Positions 56,303 to 62,793 of a stretch of DNA of 64,000 nt are shown here, in pieces (position 1 is the stretch's first letter; each line of letters opens with the position of its first letter). The position numbers and the translations under genes are program-made. Source of the DNA: a virus; IMG/VR virus record IMGVR_UViG_3300042900_000746, positions 62,001 through 126,000 of that record; one strand, 5' to 3'. Under the pieces are notes generated by a model. It did not search any database and was not told the DNA's origin. It saw nothing but the letters and a program-made list of their open reading frames with translations.

Positions 56303-57019
56303 TTAAATCTCTTCCTTATCTTCTTCTACTATGATGTAGTCATCTTTATCGTAAGTGCCAAGCTTCTTCTTAATAAGCTTTTCTCTTTCGATTTCAATAT
56401 GCTGAACTTTATGAATAATGTCTGAAATTGCTTGAGCTGTATCAAGTTGAGTCTGCCCAATCTTTGCTTTAGCTTCTCTCGTTGCTAATAGTTGATTGCG
56501 TAAATCTTTTCTGCGCTTGTGTAAACGATCTTCTAGTTCTACGGCTAAGTGAAGTTCTTTCTTAATGATTGGTTGACCCTGATGGTCAATGCCAATAATG
56601 TTTTCTTGAATGAAATGTTCTTTTGCAAGTAATTTAGTTTTACGAATGTACTGCACTTCTTGATCTACTAGGTCTCTTATCATGGATACTTCAACTAAGT
56701 TATCAGATTGCACATCCAGTTGTTCCATATACTCCGCTGTGAACTGTGCAACTATTGACATTTCAATAGGACATGGATTACCTTTTGGCGCAAGATTTTC
56801 TTTGAGTAACGGACATGTATCTGCGAATGTACACTTCGTTGCTTCGCAGTTCATAGGAATAGAAGAGAACATTGAAGTCCTAGTTTTTTGTGGGCGAACT
56901 AATTCAACCGCTCTTTCTTTCTCATCATCAGTCCATGTTTCAGGGAAGAAAAGATCTGGGCGTAAAGACTCGAACTGTTTCATGAAATCAGTTTTATTTG
57001 CTTTTTCTATATTAGACAT
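56303..57019 (-). CDS. Cys-motif and coiled-coil protein (238 aa)
   Basis: Residues about 55-85 hold four cysteines in the pattern C-x4-C-x5-C then C-P-I-E (NCEATKCTFADTCPLL, NPCPIE), a likely metal site. The remainder is helical with heptad-like stretches (ELEDRLHKRRKDLRNQLLAT) and a very acidic end (IIVEEDKEEI). The ATG overlaps the end of the 56-aa gene. The metal site plus coiled coil vaguely recalls small terminase or assembly proteins, but the family is not known to me. Confidence 0.65.
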   Translation of the reverse strand: MSNIEKANKTDFMKQFESLRPDLFFPETWTDDEKERAVELVRPQKTRTSMFSSIPMNCEATKCTFADTCPLLKENLAPKGNPCPIEMSIVAQFTAEYMEQLDVQSDNLVEVSMIRDLVDQEVQYIRKTKLLAKEHFIQENIIGIDHQGQPIIKKELHLAVELEDRLHKRRKDLRNQLLATREAKAKIGQTQLDTAQAISDIIHKVQHIEIEREKLIKKKLGTYDKDDYIIVEEDKEEI

Positions 57020-57182
57020 TTAAATCAATCCATTCGGTACTATAGGAACTATCTGAATAGAACCTTTGTATGGTAGCACTTTTGCAATACGAACAATAAT
57101 CATCACGAACTAAACAGTCACTTTTGAAATCATAATATTCACTAACTGTTTCAGTTTTCTTGTCACATCTAGGACAATTCAT
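57012..57182 (-). CDS. Hidden 56-aa zinc-ribbon protein
   Basis: A short frame overlaps the end of the 137-aa gene (ATG lies within GGATGAATTG) and the start of the 238-aa gene (TAA lies within ATGTCTAA). It encodes CPRC at residues 3-6 and CSYC at 30-33, a clean zinc-ribbon pair, separated by polar sequence. Without it there would be an unexplained 150-base gap in a packed operon. Translational coupling to both neighbours explains the missing ribosome binding site. Confidence 0.7.
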   Translation of the reverse strand: MNCPRCDKKTETVSEYYDFKSDCLVRDDYCSYCKSATIQRFYSDSSYSTEWIDLNV

Positions 57183-57582
57183 CCAAGGCTTTCATTAAAC
57201 CTTTTTGCAGTTTTCCTGCGAGGTCTGCGTTCTGTGCCGCGTTAAAGAAAATTCCAATTTCTCTAATTTCATCAGAGTTTAAATATGAAGATAATTTATA
57301 TCTTGCACCCTTGCATACTTCACAATAAGTTTCCTGAACTTCATTGTAGCAGATACATTTTTCTATGATGTCAAAGAATTCTAAAGCCTGAGCTATTTCA
57401 AACCATTTGTTTTTAAACAACTTTTTAGTTTGCTCTTTATAAGCTCTAAGTTTATGGGGATCATTTGATAGAAGTGTTCCCATATCAAGAGAATGCTTCA
57501 TAAGGTCATTGATACCTTTATATAAAAAATTAGCTAACTGAAAATCACCATTAACATCTGTAAACTTTTTCCAATCATTCAT
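57169..57582 (-). CDS. 137-aa helical protein with CxxC pair, unknown
   Basis: Helical, with a cluster of cysteines in the middle (KCICYNEVQETYCEVCKGAR: four Cys in 15 residues), possibly a zinc site. The rest is amphipathic (FKNKWFEIAQALEFFDIIE; AQNADLAGKLQKGLMKALDEL). Overlaps the 56-aa zinc-ribbon gene by 14 bases. Not recognised. Confidence 0.65.
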   Translation of the reverse strand: MNDWKKFTDVNGDFQLANFLYKGINDLMKHSLDMGTLLSNDPHKLRAYKEQTKKLFKNKWFEIAQALEFFDIIEKCICYNEVQETYCEVCKGARYKLSSYLNSDEIREIGIFFNAAQNADLAGKLQKGLMKALDELS

Positions 57583-57606
57583 GACATACTACATCTTTCT
57601 TATTAA

Positions 57607-57885
57607 TTAAACGTATCTTCCAGATCCTTTAGCTGTTGGTTGAGGGTTTATAGGTTCAGGCTTTCTTCTTGAGGCCATACCAACTCCGCCAACTGCACCT
57701 CCGCCGAGTAATAGTCTTTGTCCTTGTTGAGATTGCCTCATTCTGATCATTTGGTTATGATCAAACCCTTTTGCAGCACCTGTTGCTTGCAATTTTTGTG
57801 CATTTTTCGCACCAGATCCGAGATATTTTACAGCTCTTTCAGAATCCATTCTTAGAGCTTTTCCTATAAGGTTCTTATAGTTCAT
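57607..57885 (-). CDS. Small Gly/Arg-rich protein with hydrophobic segment, third of three
   Basis: 92 aa. A basic helical N-terminus (ALRMDSERAVKYLGSG), a short hydrophobic glycine-rich segment (RLLLGGGAVGGVGMASRR) and an end GSGRYV. Same architecture as the next two genes. The start ATG overlaps the stop of the 104-aa gene (AT-GA type overlap). A small membrane-active or DNA-bound virion component is possible. Confidence 0.65.
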   Translation of the reverse strand: MNYKNLIGKALRMDSERAVKYLGSGAKNAQKLQATGAAKGFDHNQMIRMRQSQQGQRLLLGGGAVGGVGMASRRKPEPINPQPTAKGSGRYV

Positions 57886-58199
57886 TATGCGAATCTCCCT
57901 ACGCCTCTACCTGTTTGCGTTGGTCCACGATAGGCTGTTCTAGACTGATTTGAATTGGGTCTGGCTGCGGTCATTGATCCAGCACCGAGAACTCCCATTC
58001 CTATTAAAGTTGGTTTTCTACCAACACGAACGGCAGTGGATTCTGCGGTTCTTTGGAGAGCCAAGCGTTTAGCAGTAGAACCAGCTCCTCTCATCCCAAC
58101 TGGCAGAGCCGTGTGTGCTGCTACTGCCTGCGCTGCTTTTCTGCCTTCGGGCATCATTTTCCCTACTGTCCCATAGAGTGCCTTCATTGCTGACTTCAT
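57885..58199 (-). CDS. Small Gly/Arg-rich protein with hydrophobic segment, second of three
   Basis: 104 aa. Basic, Ala-rich first 65 residues, then KPTLIGMGVLGAGSMTAARP as hydrophobic stretch and the C-terminal TGRGVGRFA. The tail GRGVGRFA matches in style the RGRGVDKF of the first gene and GSGRYV of the third. Codon use is like the neighbouring genes. Confidence 0.65.
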   Translation of the reverse strand: MKSAMKALYGTVGKMMPEGRKAAQAVAAHTALPVGMRGAGSTAKRLALQRTAESTAVRVGRKPTLIGMGVLGAGSMTAARPNSNQSRTAYRGPTQTGRGVGRFA

Positions 58200-58201
58200 A
58201 A

Positions 58202-58483
58202 TTATCTCCCGTACATTCCAGTAGGTCTACCACCTGCAAATTTATCTACGCCACGACCTCTTCGACCACTCAAGCCATATCCACCAACGCTAACAGCACC
58301 TAGGCCAATAGCTGCTGACTTTCCAGGATTCTTCACTATCCGTTGTGCCGTTTTACTGTTCTTAGCAAAACCTCTGACAGCGGATGAAGTACCAGTAGCT
58401 GCTCTTGAGACATTTGCAGATGTAGCTCTCCCCTTCATCGCGTTAACCCCTTGTTTCACAAGTCCTGTAGCTCTTTGTAACAT
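58202..58483 (-). CDS. Small Gly/Arg-rich protein with hydrophobic segment, first of three
   Basis: 93 aa. Basic N-terminus, hydrophobic KSAAIGLGAVSVGGYGLSGRR stretch (residues about 54-74, quoted in part), then RGRGVDKFAGGRPTGMYGR. Only 15 bases separate it from the Clp-type gene. The group of three probably arose by duplication, though overall identity is low. Confidence 0.65.
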   Translation of the reverse strand: MLQRATGLVKQGVNAMKGRATSANVSRAATGTSSAVRGFAKNSKTAQRIVKNPGKSAAIGLGAVSVGGYGLSGRRGRGVDKFAGGRPTGMYGR

Positions 58484-58498
58484 TGTCAGTTTCTCCTA

Positions 58499-59917
58499 TT
58501 AAGATAATTGAGATCGTATTCTTTTTATTGGTTTTTGCATGTCAAAAGTAAAACTTTTATTGACATAGTCGATATGGAATATAGTACCTTTAGGTACGTT
58601 ACTATGCACAATTGTTTTTGCTAAAGGTGTTTCTATGACATCTCTTCTTACTTGAGCAATGCCACGAGCACCTTTAATGGTGTCAATTCCACGTTCAATG
58701 AGACCGTCAATAACGTTATCGGTATAAGAAACAGAGATACCTCTTTTGGAAAGTTTATCCGCAATCACAGACATCTCTAGCTCAGCTATCTTTTCACAAT
58801 CCTGTCGATTCAAGTGATTGAAAACAACTATTTTATCTATTCTATTAATAAATTCTGGTCTGAAATATTTATCTATTGCCTGGTGAGTATTTCTTTCTAC
58901 AATAGATCGAACGGGTATCTCTGAAGTTTGACGATCAAAAACGATGCTTCTGGCGAAGCCAGTTCCTGTGGAGATTAGATTATCAACTGTTTTTTCATTA
59001 CCTAAGTTGGTAGTCATGATAATAATTGTATTTCTAAAATCTACTAGTTCACCTTTATTATCTGTAACTATTCCTTCATCAAATATTCTTAAAAAAGTAT
59101 TCCAAATATCTTGATGCGCTTTTTCGACTTCATCTATTAAAACAACAGAATAAGGATTCTTCTTAACTTGGTTGGTTAGCTGTCCGCCTTCATCATGACC
59201 TATGTATCCTGGAGGAGAACCTAATAGTTTTTGGTTTTCATGTTTATGTTGAAACTCTCCGCAGTCCATTCTCACTATCTGAGATCCATTGCCAAACATA
59301 TAATTATTAAGCATGTTTGCTAGGTGTGTTTTGCCGACTCCTGAAGATCCTGCAAATAAGAATACTCCTAACGGTCTATTTGAATCATGTAAATCTGCTT
59401 GTGATCTAAATAAAGCTGAAACTATTTCTTCTATTGCTTGATCTTGTCCTATCACATTTGACTTCAAGAATCCCTCTAAACCTAAAAACTTTTCTTTAGC
59501 GATCTTTCTATTCTTAGGAATGATCTCTTTGACTGTTTTTCTTTTAATATTCTTTTGAGCTTCTTGCAAAAACTTCTTTACTTCATTGAGATCGTAATCT
59601 TCATCTTCAGGGCTAATTTCTATAGGAGCTGTTGAGTAGGCAATGCTTATCCAGTAATCAATATCTAAACCAGGGTTAAGCATAACACATCCAGCATAGA
59701 TCGCTTCTAGTGCGCGTTCTGCTGCAGTACGAGACATTGCATTTAAAGATGACGAAACATCTGTATTCAAATTAAAAACTACATACTGTAAAACTTGCTT
59801 GCGAAGATCTTTACTCTTTTTATGTTTAACAACGAATGCTTCTACATCTTCTGTCGGAATAATTTTAAATTTTACATTAGCGTGCAACTCGGGTACGAAA
59901 ATCTGGTATATCTGCAT
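58499..59917 (-). CDS. Clp/Hsp100-type AAA+ ATPase, single ATPase domain
   Basis: The frame is open from a GTG at 59944, but the ATG at 59917 has a purine-rich AAGAAAGAAG upstream and gives 472 aa. Walker A AGSSGVGKTH (residues 189-198), pore loop GSPPGYIGHDEGG (233-245), Walker B VVLIDE (258-263), sensor Asn304, and RPEFINRID near residue 350, as in the second domain of ClpA/ClpB. A small-lid segment follows (KGARGIAQVRRDVIETPLAKTI). No clear ClpP-binding IGF/IGL loop is seen, so it may unfold or remodel without the protease. The first 150 residues are not Clp-like and have a pattern related to tail chaperones (VKFKIIPTEDVEAF). Confidence 0.85.
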   Translation of the reverse strand: MQIYQIFVPELHANVKFKIIPTEDVEAFVVKHKKSKDLRKQVLQYVVFNLNTDVSSSLNAMSRTAAERALEAIYAGCVMLNPGLDIDYWISIAYSTAPIEISPEDEDYDLNEVKKFLQEAQKNIKRKTVKEIIPKNRKIAKEKFLGLEGFLKSNVIGQDQAIEEIVSALFRSQADLHDSNRPLGVFLFAGSSGVGKTHLANMLNNYMFGNGSQIVRMDCGEFQHKHENQKLLGSPPGYIGHDEGGQLTNQVKKNPYSVVLIDEVEKAHQDIWNTFLRIFDEGIVTDNKGELVDFRNTIIIMTTNLGNEKTVDNLISTGTGFARSIVFDRQTSEIPVRSIVERNTHQAIDKYFRPEFINRIDKIVVFNHLNRQDCEKIAELEMSVIADKLSKRGISVSYTDNVIDGLIERGIDTIKGARGIAQVRRDVIETPLAKTIVHSNVPKGTIFHIDYVNKSFTFDMQKPIKRIRSQLS

Positions 59918-59942
59918 TAGCGACTTCTTTCTTTTATCTTGC

Positions 59943-60022
59943 ACATATAAGTATATAGGATAATATTATTATATATTAACATATAAGAATATATTATTAT
60001 ATGTAAACATATAAGTATATAG
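59943..60022. repeat. Three 16-bp direct repeats, A+T-rich
   Basis: ACATATAAGTATATAG at 59943-59958, ACATATAAGAATATAT at 59979-59994 and ACATATAAGTATATAG at 60007-60022, spaced 36 and 28 bases. The first and third are identical. Each contains a near-palindromic TATAxxTATA. They lie between the Clp-type gene and the 53-aa gene, next to a G-tract. They may be binding sites, late promoters or origin iterons. Confidence 0.7.
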
Positions 60023-60026
60023 TAAA

Positions 60027-60049
60027 GGGGGGAAGGGGGGAAGGGGGGG
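60027..60049 (+). repeat. Triple G-run, possible G-quadruplex
   Basis: G6-AA-G6-AA-G7 on the plus strand, in a genome that is otherwise about two thirds A+T. Three long runs can be split into four G3 tracts, so a quadruplex is possible on the plus strand. On the minus strand the same tract is C-rich and would lie in the leader of the Clp mRNA. Confidence 0.7.
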
Positions 60050-60090
60050 TTATGGCTAGCTTATCACATGAGATCAAGTTGCGTCTAGCT

Positions 60091-60252
60091 TCAATCATTT
60101 TTCTTATAATCTTCTATGCTAGGATGTTCTTCTATGCAAGGGCCCGCAAAAGACCAGTACTTCAGCAAATCAATAGGTCTGTTGAATCTTTTATTTAATA
60201 AATACAATGCCAACTGGAATTCTTCTTTTTGTTGTTCTTGCGACTTGCTCAT
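60091..60252 (-). CDS. Small 53-aa protein at head of the late block
   Basis: AAGGAG stands 7 bases before the ATG at 60252; the frame runs 53 codons. Composition is charged at the ends (MSKSQEQQKEEF; EDYKKND) with a middle LALYLLNKRFNRPIDLLKYW. No domain recognised. It is the first gene behind the minus-strand promoter at 60284-60312. A 48-codon frame on the other strand here lacks a ribosome binding site and is treated as its shadow. Confidence 0.65.
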   Translation of the reverse strand: MSKSQEQQKEEFQLALYLLNKRFNRPIDLLKYWSFAGPCIEEHPSIEDYKKND

Positions 60253-60273
60253 TTAATCTCCTTAAGATATAAT
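60245..60273 (+). promoter_or_regulatory. Promoter for the recA cluster
   Basis: TTGCTC (60245-60250), 17 bases, perfect TATAAT (60268-60273) on the plus strand; the transcript would start near 60280, just before the 99-105-aa gene. The -35 box lies in the first codons of the divergent 53-aa gene, so the two promoters overlap. Confidence 0.6.
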
Positions 60274-60283
60274 ATATATATCA

Positions 60284-60312
60284 ATTATACCATTATTGAA
60301 AGGTTATTACCA
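60284..60312 (-). promoter_or_regulatory. Divergent promoter for the minus-strand block
   Basis: Minus strand TGGTAA (60312-60307), 17 bases, TATAAT (60289-60284); the -10 is perfect, the -35 weak. A start near 60277 would leave a short leader with AAGGAG for the 53-aa gene. The weak -35 suggests a need for a phage-encoded factor. Confidence 0.5.
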
Positions 60313-60313
60313 G

Positions 60314-60613
60314 GTGGAATATCCCCAGCATAACGAAACAAATTCTATTCGCAACAAGACACCAAAACCCGTGGACATTAAAGAAGTGAATCGCGCATTA
60401 ATGGTCTTACGCGAGAACTCAATGTCAATGCTCGATCTAATCGAAAAAGATCTTTACGATTTCTATTCAACTGACATAGAAGTCATCAAGTTTGTTGATA
60501 AAGAACTTGTCAAAAAGATTCTTCAGTTCAAGCAAGATATCAAGAACATTGTTGTATACTCTAAGAACCTGCAGATTATGCACGAAGAACAAGGAAGATT
60601 ATTCTATGACTGA
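60314..60613 (+). CDS. Small helical protein upstream of recA (99 aa)
   Basis: The frame could begin at TTG 60296 (105 aa) or GTG 60314 (99 aa); AAAGG lies 10 bases before the GTG, so the latter is preferred. Helical, charged protein with ALMVLRENSMSMLDLIEKDL and KELVKKILQFKQDIKNIVV. Its last 8 bases overlap the recA start, so the two are translated together. No family recognised; a RecA partner or regulator would fit the context. Confidence 0.65.
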   Translation: MEYPQHNETNSIRNKTPKPVDIKEVNRALMVLRENSMSMLDLIEKDLYDFYSTDIEVIKFVDKELVKKILQFKQDIKNIVVYSKNLQIMHEEQGRLFYD

Positions 60614-61631
60614 TGAATTCGACATGGAGACTGGCGAGATTCTTATTCCCGCAGCTAAAAAAGTTATTGATAAAGAAGAATCAAAAGTATTAGAACTCGC
60701 AATCGCACAACTTCAACGTCAATACGGAGCTGGATCAGTCGTTAGACTCGGCTCAACTAATATCAAACCATGGGACTCAATCTCCACTGGGGCACTTACT
60801 TTGGATAGTGCACTTGGAATTGGTGGTTTCCCGCGCGGGCGCGTAGTAGAAATCTATGGACCTGAGTCATCAGGTAAGTCTACTCTCGCTCTAGCGACAG
60901 TAGCCAAGGCCCAGCAGATGGGCCTCACGTGCGCCTACATCGACGCTGAGCATGCTTTAGACCCAGTCTACATGCAAGCCGTAGGAATCGATCTAGACAA
61001 CCTGCTACTGGCTCAACCTGATTATGGTGAGCAAGGCTTCGACATTGCTGACAGACTCCTGCGCACAGGGGAAATTGGCGTCATCGTCATTGACTCAGTT
61101 GCAGCATTAGTTCCTAAGGCTGAGCTTGATGGCGAAATGGAACAGGCTCACATGGGCTTGCAGGCGCGTATGATGGCTAAGGCTATGCGTAAGCTTACTG
61201 GACTCGCTGCCCAGCACAACACTCTTATTATATTTATTAACCAGCTCCGCAACAAAATTGGAATTATGTTCGGTAACCCAGAGACTACTCCTGGTGGAAT
61301 GTCACTGAAGTTCTATGCTTCAGTCCGAATTGACGTCCGCAAGAAAGAAGATCTCAAGGACAAAGCCGGAAATCCAATTGGCGTCAAAGTCAAAGCTAAG
61401 GTTATCAAGAATAAGATGGCACCCCCAATGAAAATCGTAGAGTTTGATATCATCTATGCTCAGGGTATTGACGAGTACGGATGTATCTTCGACATCGGAA
61501 TCGACAAGGGGATATTCACCCAAAAGGGCGCATGGGTCTATTACAACGGTGAGAACTTCGCCCAAGGCAGAGATAACGCTATTGAGAAGTTGAAGTCTTC
61601 TCCTGAGATTGTAAGTGTGATTAAAGGCTAA
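60606..61631 (+). CDS. recA: RecA-type recombinase
   Basis: 341 aa from ATG 60606 (AAGGAAG upstream, overlapping the previous gene). Walker A GPESSGKS (residues 85-92), catalytic Glu115 in YIDAEHALD, Walker B VIVID (159-163), loop 1 DGEMEQAHMGLQARMM (175-190) and loop 2 INQLRNKIGIMFGNPETTPG (211-230). All essential residues are present; only the acidic C-terminal tail of bacterial RecA is lacking. It pairs homologous DNA during replication and repair. Codons are richer in C/G than in the virion block. The sequence keeps bacterial core motifs well, which suggests capture from a bacterium. Confidence 0.97.
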   Translation: MTDEFDMETGEILIPAAKKVIDKEESKVLELAIAQLQRQYGAGSVVRLGSTNIKPWDSISTGALTLDSALGIGGFPRGRVVEIYGPESSGKSTLALATVAKAQQMGLTCAYIDAEHALDPVYMQAVGIDLDNLLLAQPDYGEQGFDIADRLLRTGEIGVIVIDSVAALVPKAELDGEMEQAHMGLQARMMAKAMRKLTGLAAQHNTLIIFINQLRNKIGIMFGNPETTPGGMSLKFYASVRIDVRKKEDLKDKAGNPIGVKVKAKVIKNKMAPPMKIVEFDIIYAQGIDEYGCIFDIGIDKGIFTQKGAWVYYNGENFAQGRDNAIEKLKSSPEIVSVIKG

Positions 61632-61837
61632 TGAGTCTTAATCCAGTATCTTGCGAGGATTGCAGTTTCCCTCCAAACTTTATTGTTCTTGAATTAAAAG
61701 ACAAAGAAGACATCCCGTACTACTCCATCAAATGCCGTGACTGTGGCGACAGCTGGTATGAACCGAGTGAAAATTTTTTTGAAAATACAGAGACCCCCAT
61801 TAGCGACGGAAATTTTTTTGAGAACGATGACAAATAG
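61631..61837 (+). CDS. Zinc-ribbon protein after recA (68 aa)
   Basis: ATG overlaps the recA stop (TAATG). CEDC at residues 8-11 and CRDC at 35-38 form a zinc-ribbon pair, followed by an acidic tail with two NFFEN blocks. Probably co-translated with RecA. Binding partner or nucleic acid contact unknown. Confidence 0.75.
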   Translation: MSLNPVSCEDCSFPPNFIVLELKDKEDIPYYSIKCRDCGDSWYEPSENFFENTETPISDGNFFENDDK

Positions 61838-61933
61838 CCTACGCCTCTATCTTGAATTCTCGCGTTTGTTCGCTGAATTAAAGTAACCAGTACTATTACA
61901 GTATCTATATCCTTATAGAAGGAATGCTGTGTT

Positions 61934-62224
61934 ATGGAATTTATACGTAGAATACTCAAGTTCTTTTCAGGTTCAGACATGAAGCGAAATGGCGACATGA
62001 TTAACTTCACCTATGACCTGGAAGATGACAACACTCAACGTGTCGTATCTATTCATGCCGATGCCAATGGGTTTATGATCTTTACCATCTTCTCTGTAGA
62101 GGAATGGCAAATGATCGAAAGTATTAGTGAATTATCAGATCGTAATGTTGAAGACATCGTACGTGAAATCTCAGAAGACGAAAGCCTGACAACAATCACC
62201 ATCGATCCCACGGAGTTTGAATAG
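61934..62224 (+). CDS. Acidic 96-aa protein
   Basis: AAGGA lies 10 bases upstream of the ATG. N-terminal basic helix (FIRRILKFFSG), then a beta segment (VVSIHADANGFMIFTIF), a helix and an acidic end. No family recognised. The 96-base gap upstream shows no terminator and no convincing promoter, so it may still belong to the recA transcript. A bidirectional terminator follows. Confidence 0.65.
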   Translation: MEFIRRILKFFSGSDMKRNGDMINFTYDLEDDNTQRVVSIHADANGFMIFTIFSVEEWQMIESISELSDRNVEDIVREISEDESLTTITIDPTEFE

Positions 62225-62253
62225 ATTTCGCCCGGAACAAATAAGATATATAC

Positions 62254-62298
62254 AAAAGAGGTGCTACCCCCTAAAGGGTAACACCTCTTTTTGTTTTT
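62254..62298. terminator. Bidirectional intrinsic terminator
   Basis: Stem AGAGGTG..TACCC pairing with GGGTA..CACCTCT around a CCTAAA loop (one internal mismatch), followed by TTTTTGTTTTT on the plus strand and preceded by AAAA, giving a U-run for the minus strand as well. It sits between the convergent 96-aa and 72-aa genes and ends both. Confidence 0.85.
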
Positions 62299-62312
62299 AT
62301 CACAGGGTGATA

Positions 62313-62531
62313 TTAGTAATCGTAACCGGATTCGTAGCCTAGCTCTTCCCACACTTGGTTTCCATATGAGGAACCATAGTCATTTGCAGACATAGCGAAG
62401 GATGTATTAGCCATGCCTCCGAAGGGGTTTACCCATTGGAAACAGTCAGGGCATCTTGTGTTGGCTCCTGAGAGGTCTTCATTGACGATATATTCTGTGC
62501 CACAGTGTGGGCAGTCCATATATGATTTCAT
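62313..62531 (-). CDS. Zinc-ribbon protein (72 aa)
   Basis: CPHC at residues 7-10 and CPDC at 27-30, with TEYIVNEDLSGANTR between, as in short zinc ribbons of the transcription-factor type. The C-terminal 35 residues are Gly/Ser/Tyr-rich and end GYDY. AAAGGA precedes the ATG and a good promoter lies 70 bases upstream. Minus-strand monocistron facing the recA group. May regulate early transcription, inferred from the fold only. Confidence 0.75.
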   Translation of the reverse strand: MKSYMDCPHCGTEYIVNEDLSGANTRCPDCFQWVNPFGGMANTSFAMSANDYGSSYGNQVWEELGYESGYDY

Positions 62532-62601
62532 GATTATTCCTTTGTGATTGTAAGCATGGGATGCTGGTTGTGTGAATCATTCCCTACTGGGAACGTCTTG
62601 A

Positions 62602-62631
62602 ACTATATCTACTTGGCGGCGTCTTTGTCAA
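62602..62631 (-). promoter_or_regulatory. Sigma70-type promoter with 5'-end hairpin
   Basis: Minus strand TTGACA (62631-62626, perfect), 18 bases, TATAGT (62607-62602). The transcript would begin near 62595, and the palindrome TTCCCAGTAGGGAA (62593-62580) would form a hairpin at its very 5' end. Such hairpins can stabilise mRNA. Confidence 0.65.
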
Positions 62632-62738
62632 CCTATGTTAGAAAATATTCCAAATTTTTTGGGGCGAATCTCTATATGGGAAAAATTATTAGGGAAAAAT
62701 TTTTGGACTGAAATGGATGACAAGTGTTGCGGGCTTTT

Positions 62739-62773
62739 CTAATCTCGAGGGTCATTTGTTTCTAAACTCGAGG
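62739..62773. repeat. Pair of operator-like direct repeats
   Basis: CTAATCTCGAGG (62739-62750) and CTAAACTCGAGG (62762-62773), 11 of 12 identical, starts 23 bases apart, about two helical turns. Each contains the palindrome CTCGAG. Typical geometry for a dimeric regulator binding twice on one face. Confidence 0.65.
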
Positions 62774-62793
62774 ATGTATAAACATGTATAAAC
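62774..62793. repeat. Exact tandem 10-bp repeat
   Basis: ATGTATAAAC occurs twice without a gap, directly after the operator-like pair. Each unit contains TATAAA, so they could serve as -10 elements or as iterons. Confidence 0.7.

Noticed and set aside
56303-57019. Small terminase subunit
   Set aside because: Cys motif and coiled coil are compatible, but there is no DNA-binding helix-turn-helix that I can see and the gene is not next to the large terminase.
60052-60198. 48-codon plus-strand frame after the G-run
   Set aside because: Overlaps the 53-aa minus-strand gene, which has an AAGGAG site at good spacing; the plus frame lacks one apart from the G-run itself.
61838-61933. Promoter in front of the 96-aa gene
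   Set aside because: The best pair (TTGTTC, 19 bases, TACTAT) has a poor -35 box and poor spacing; read-through from recA explains expression equally well.
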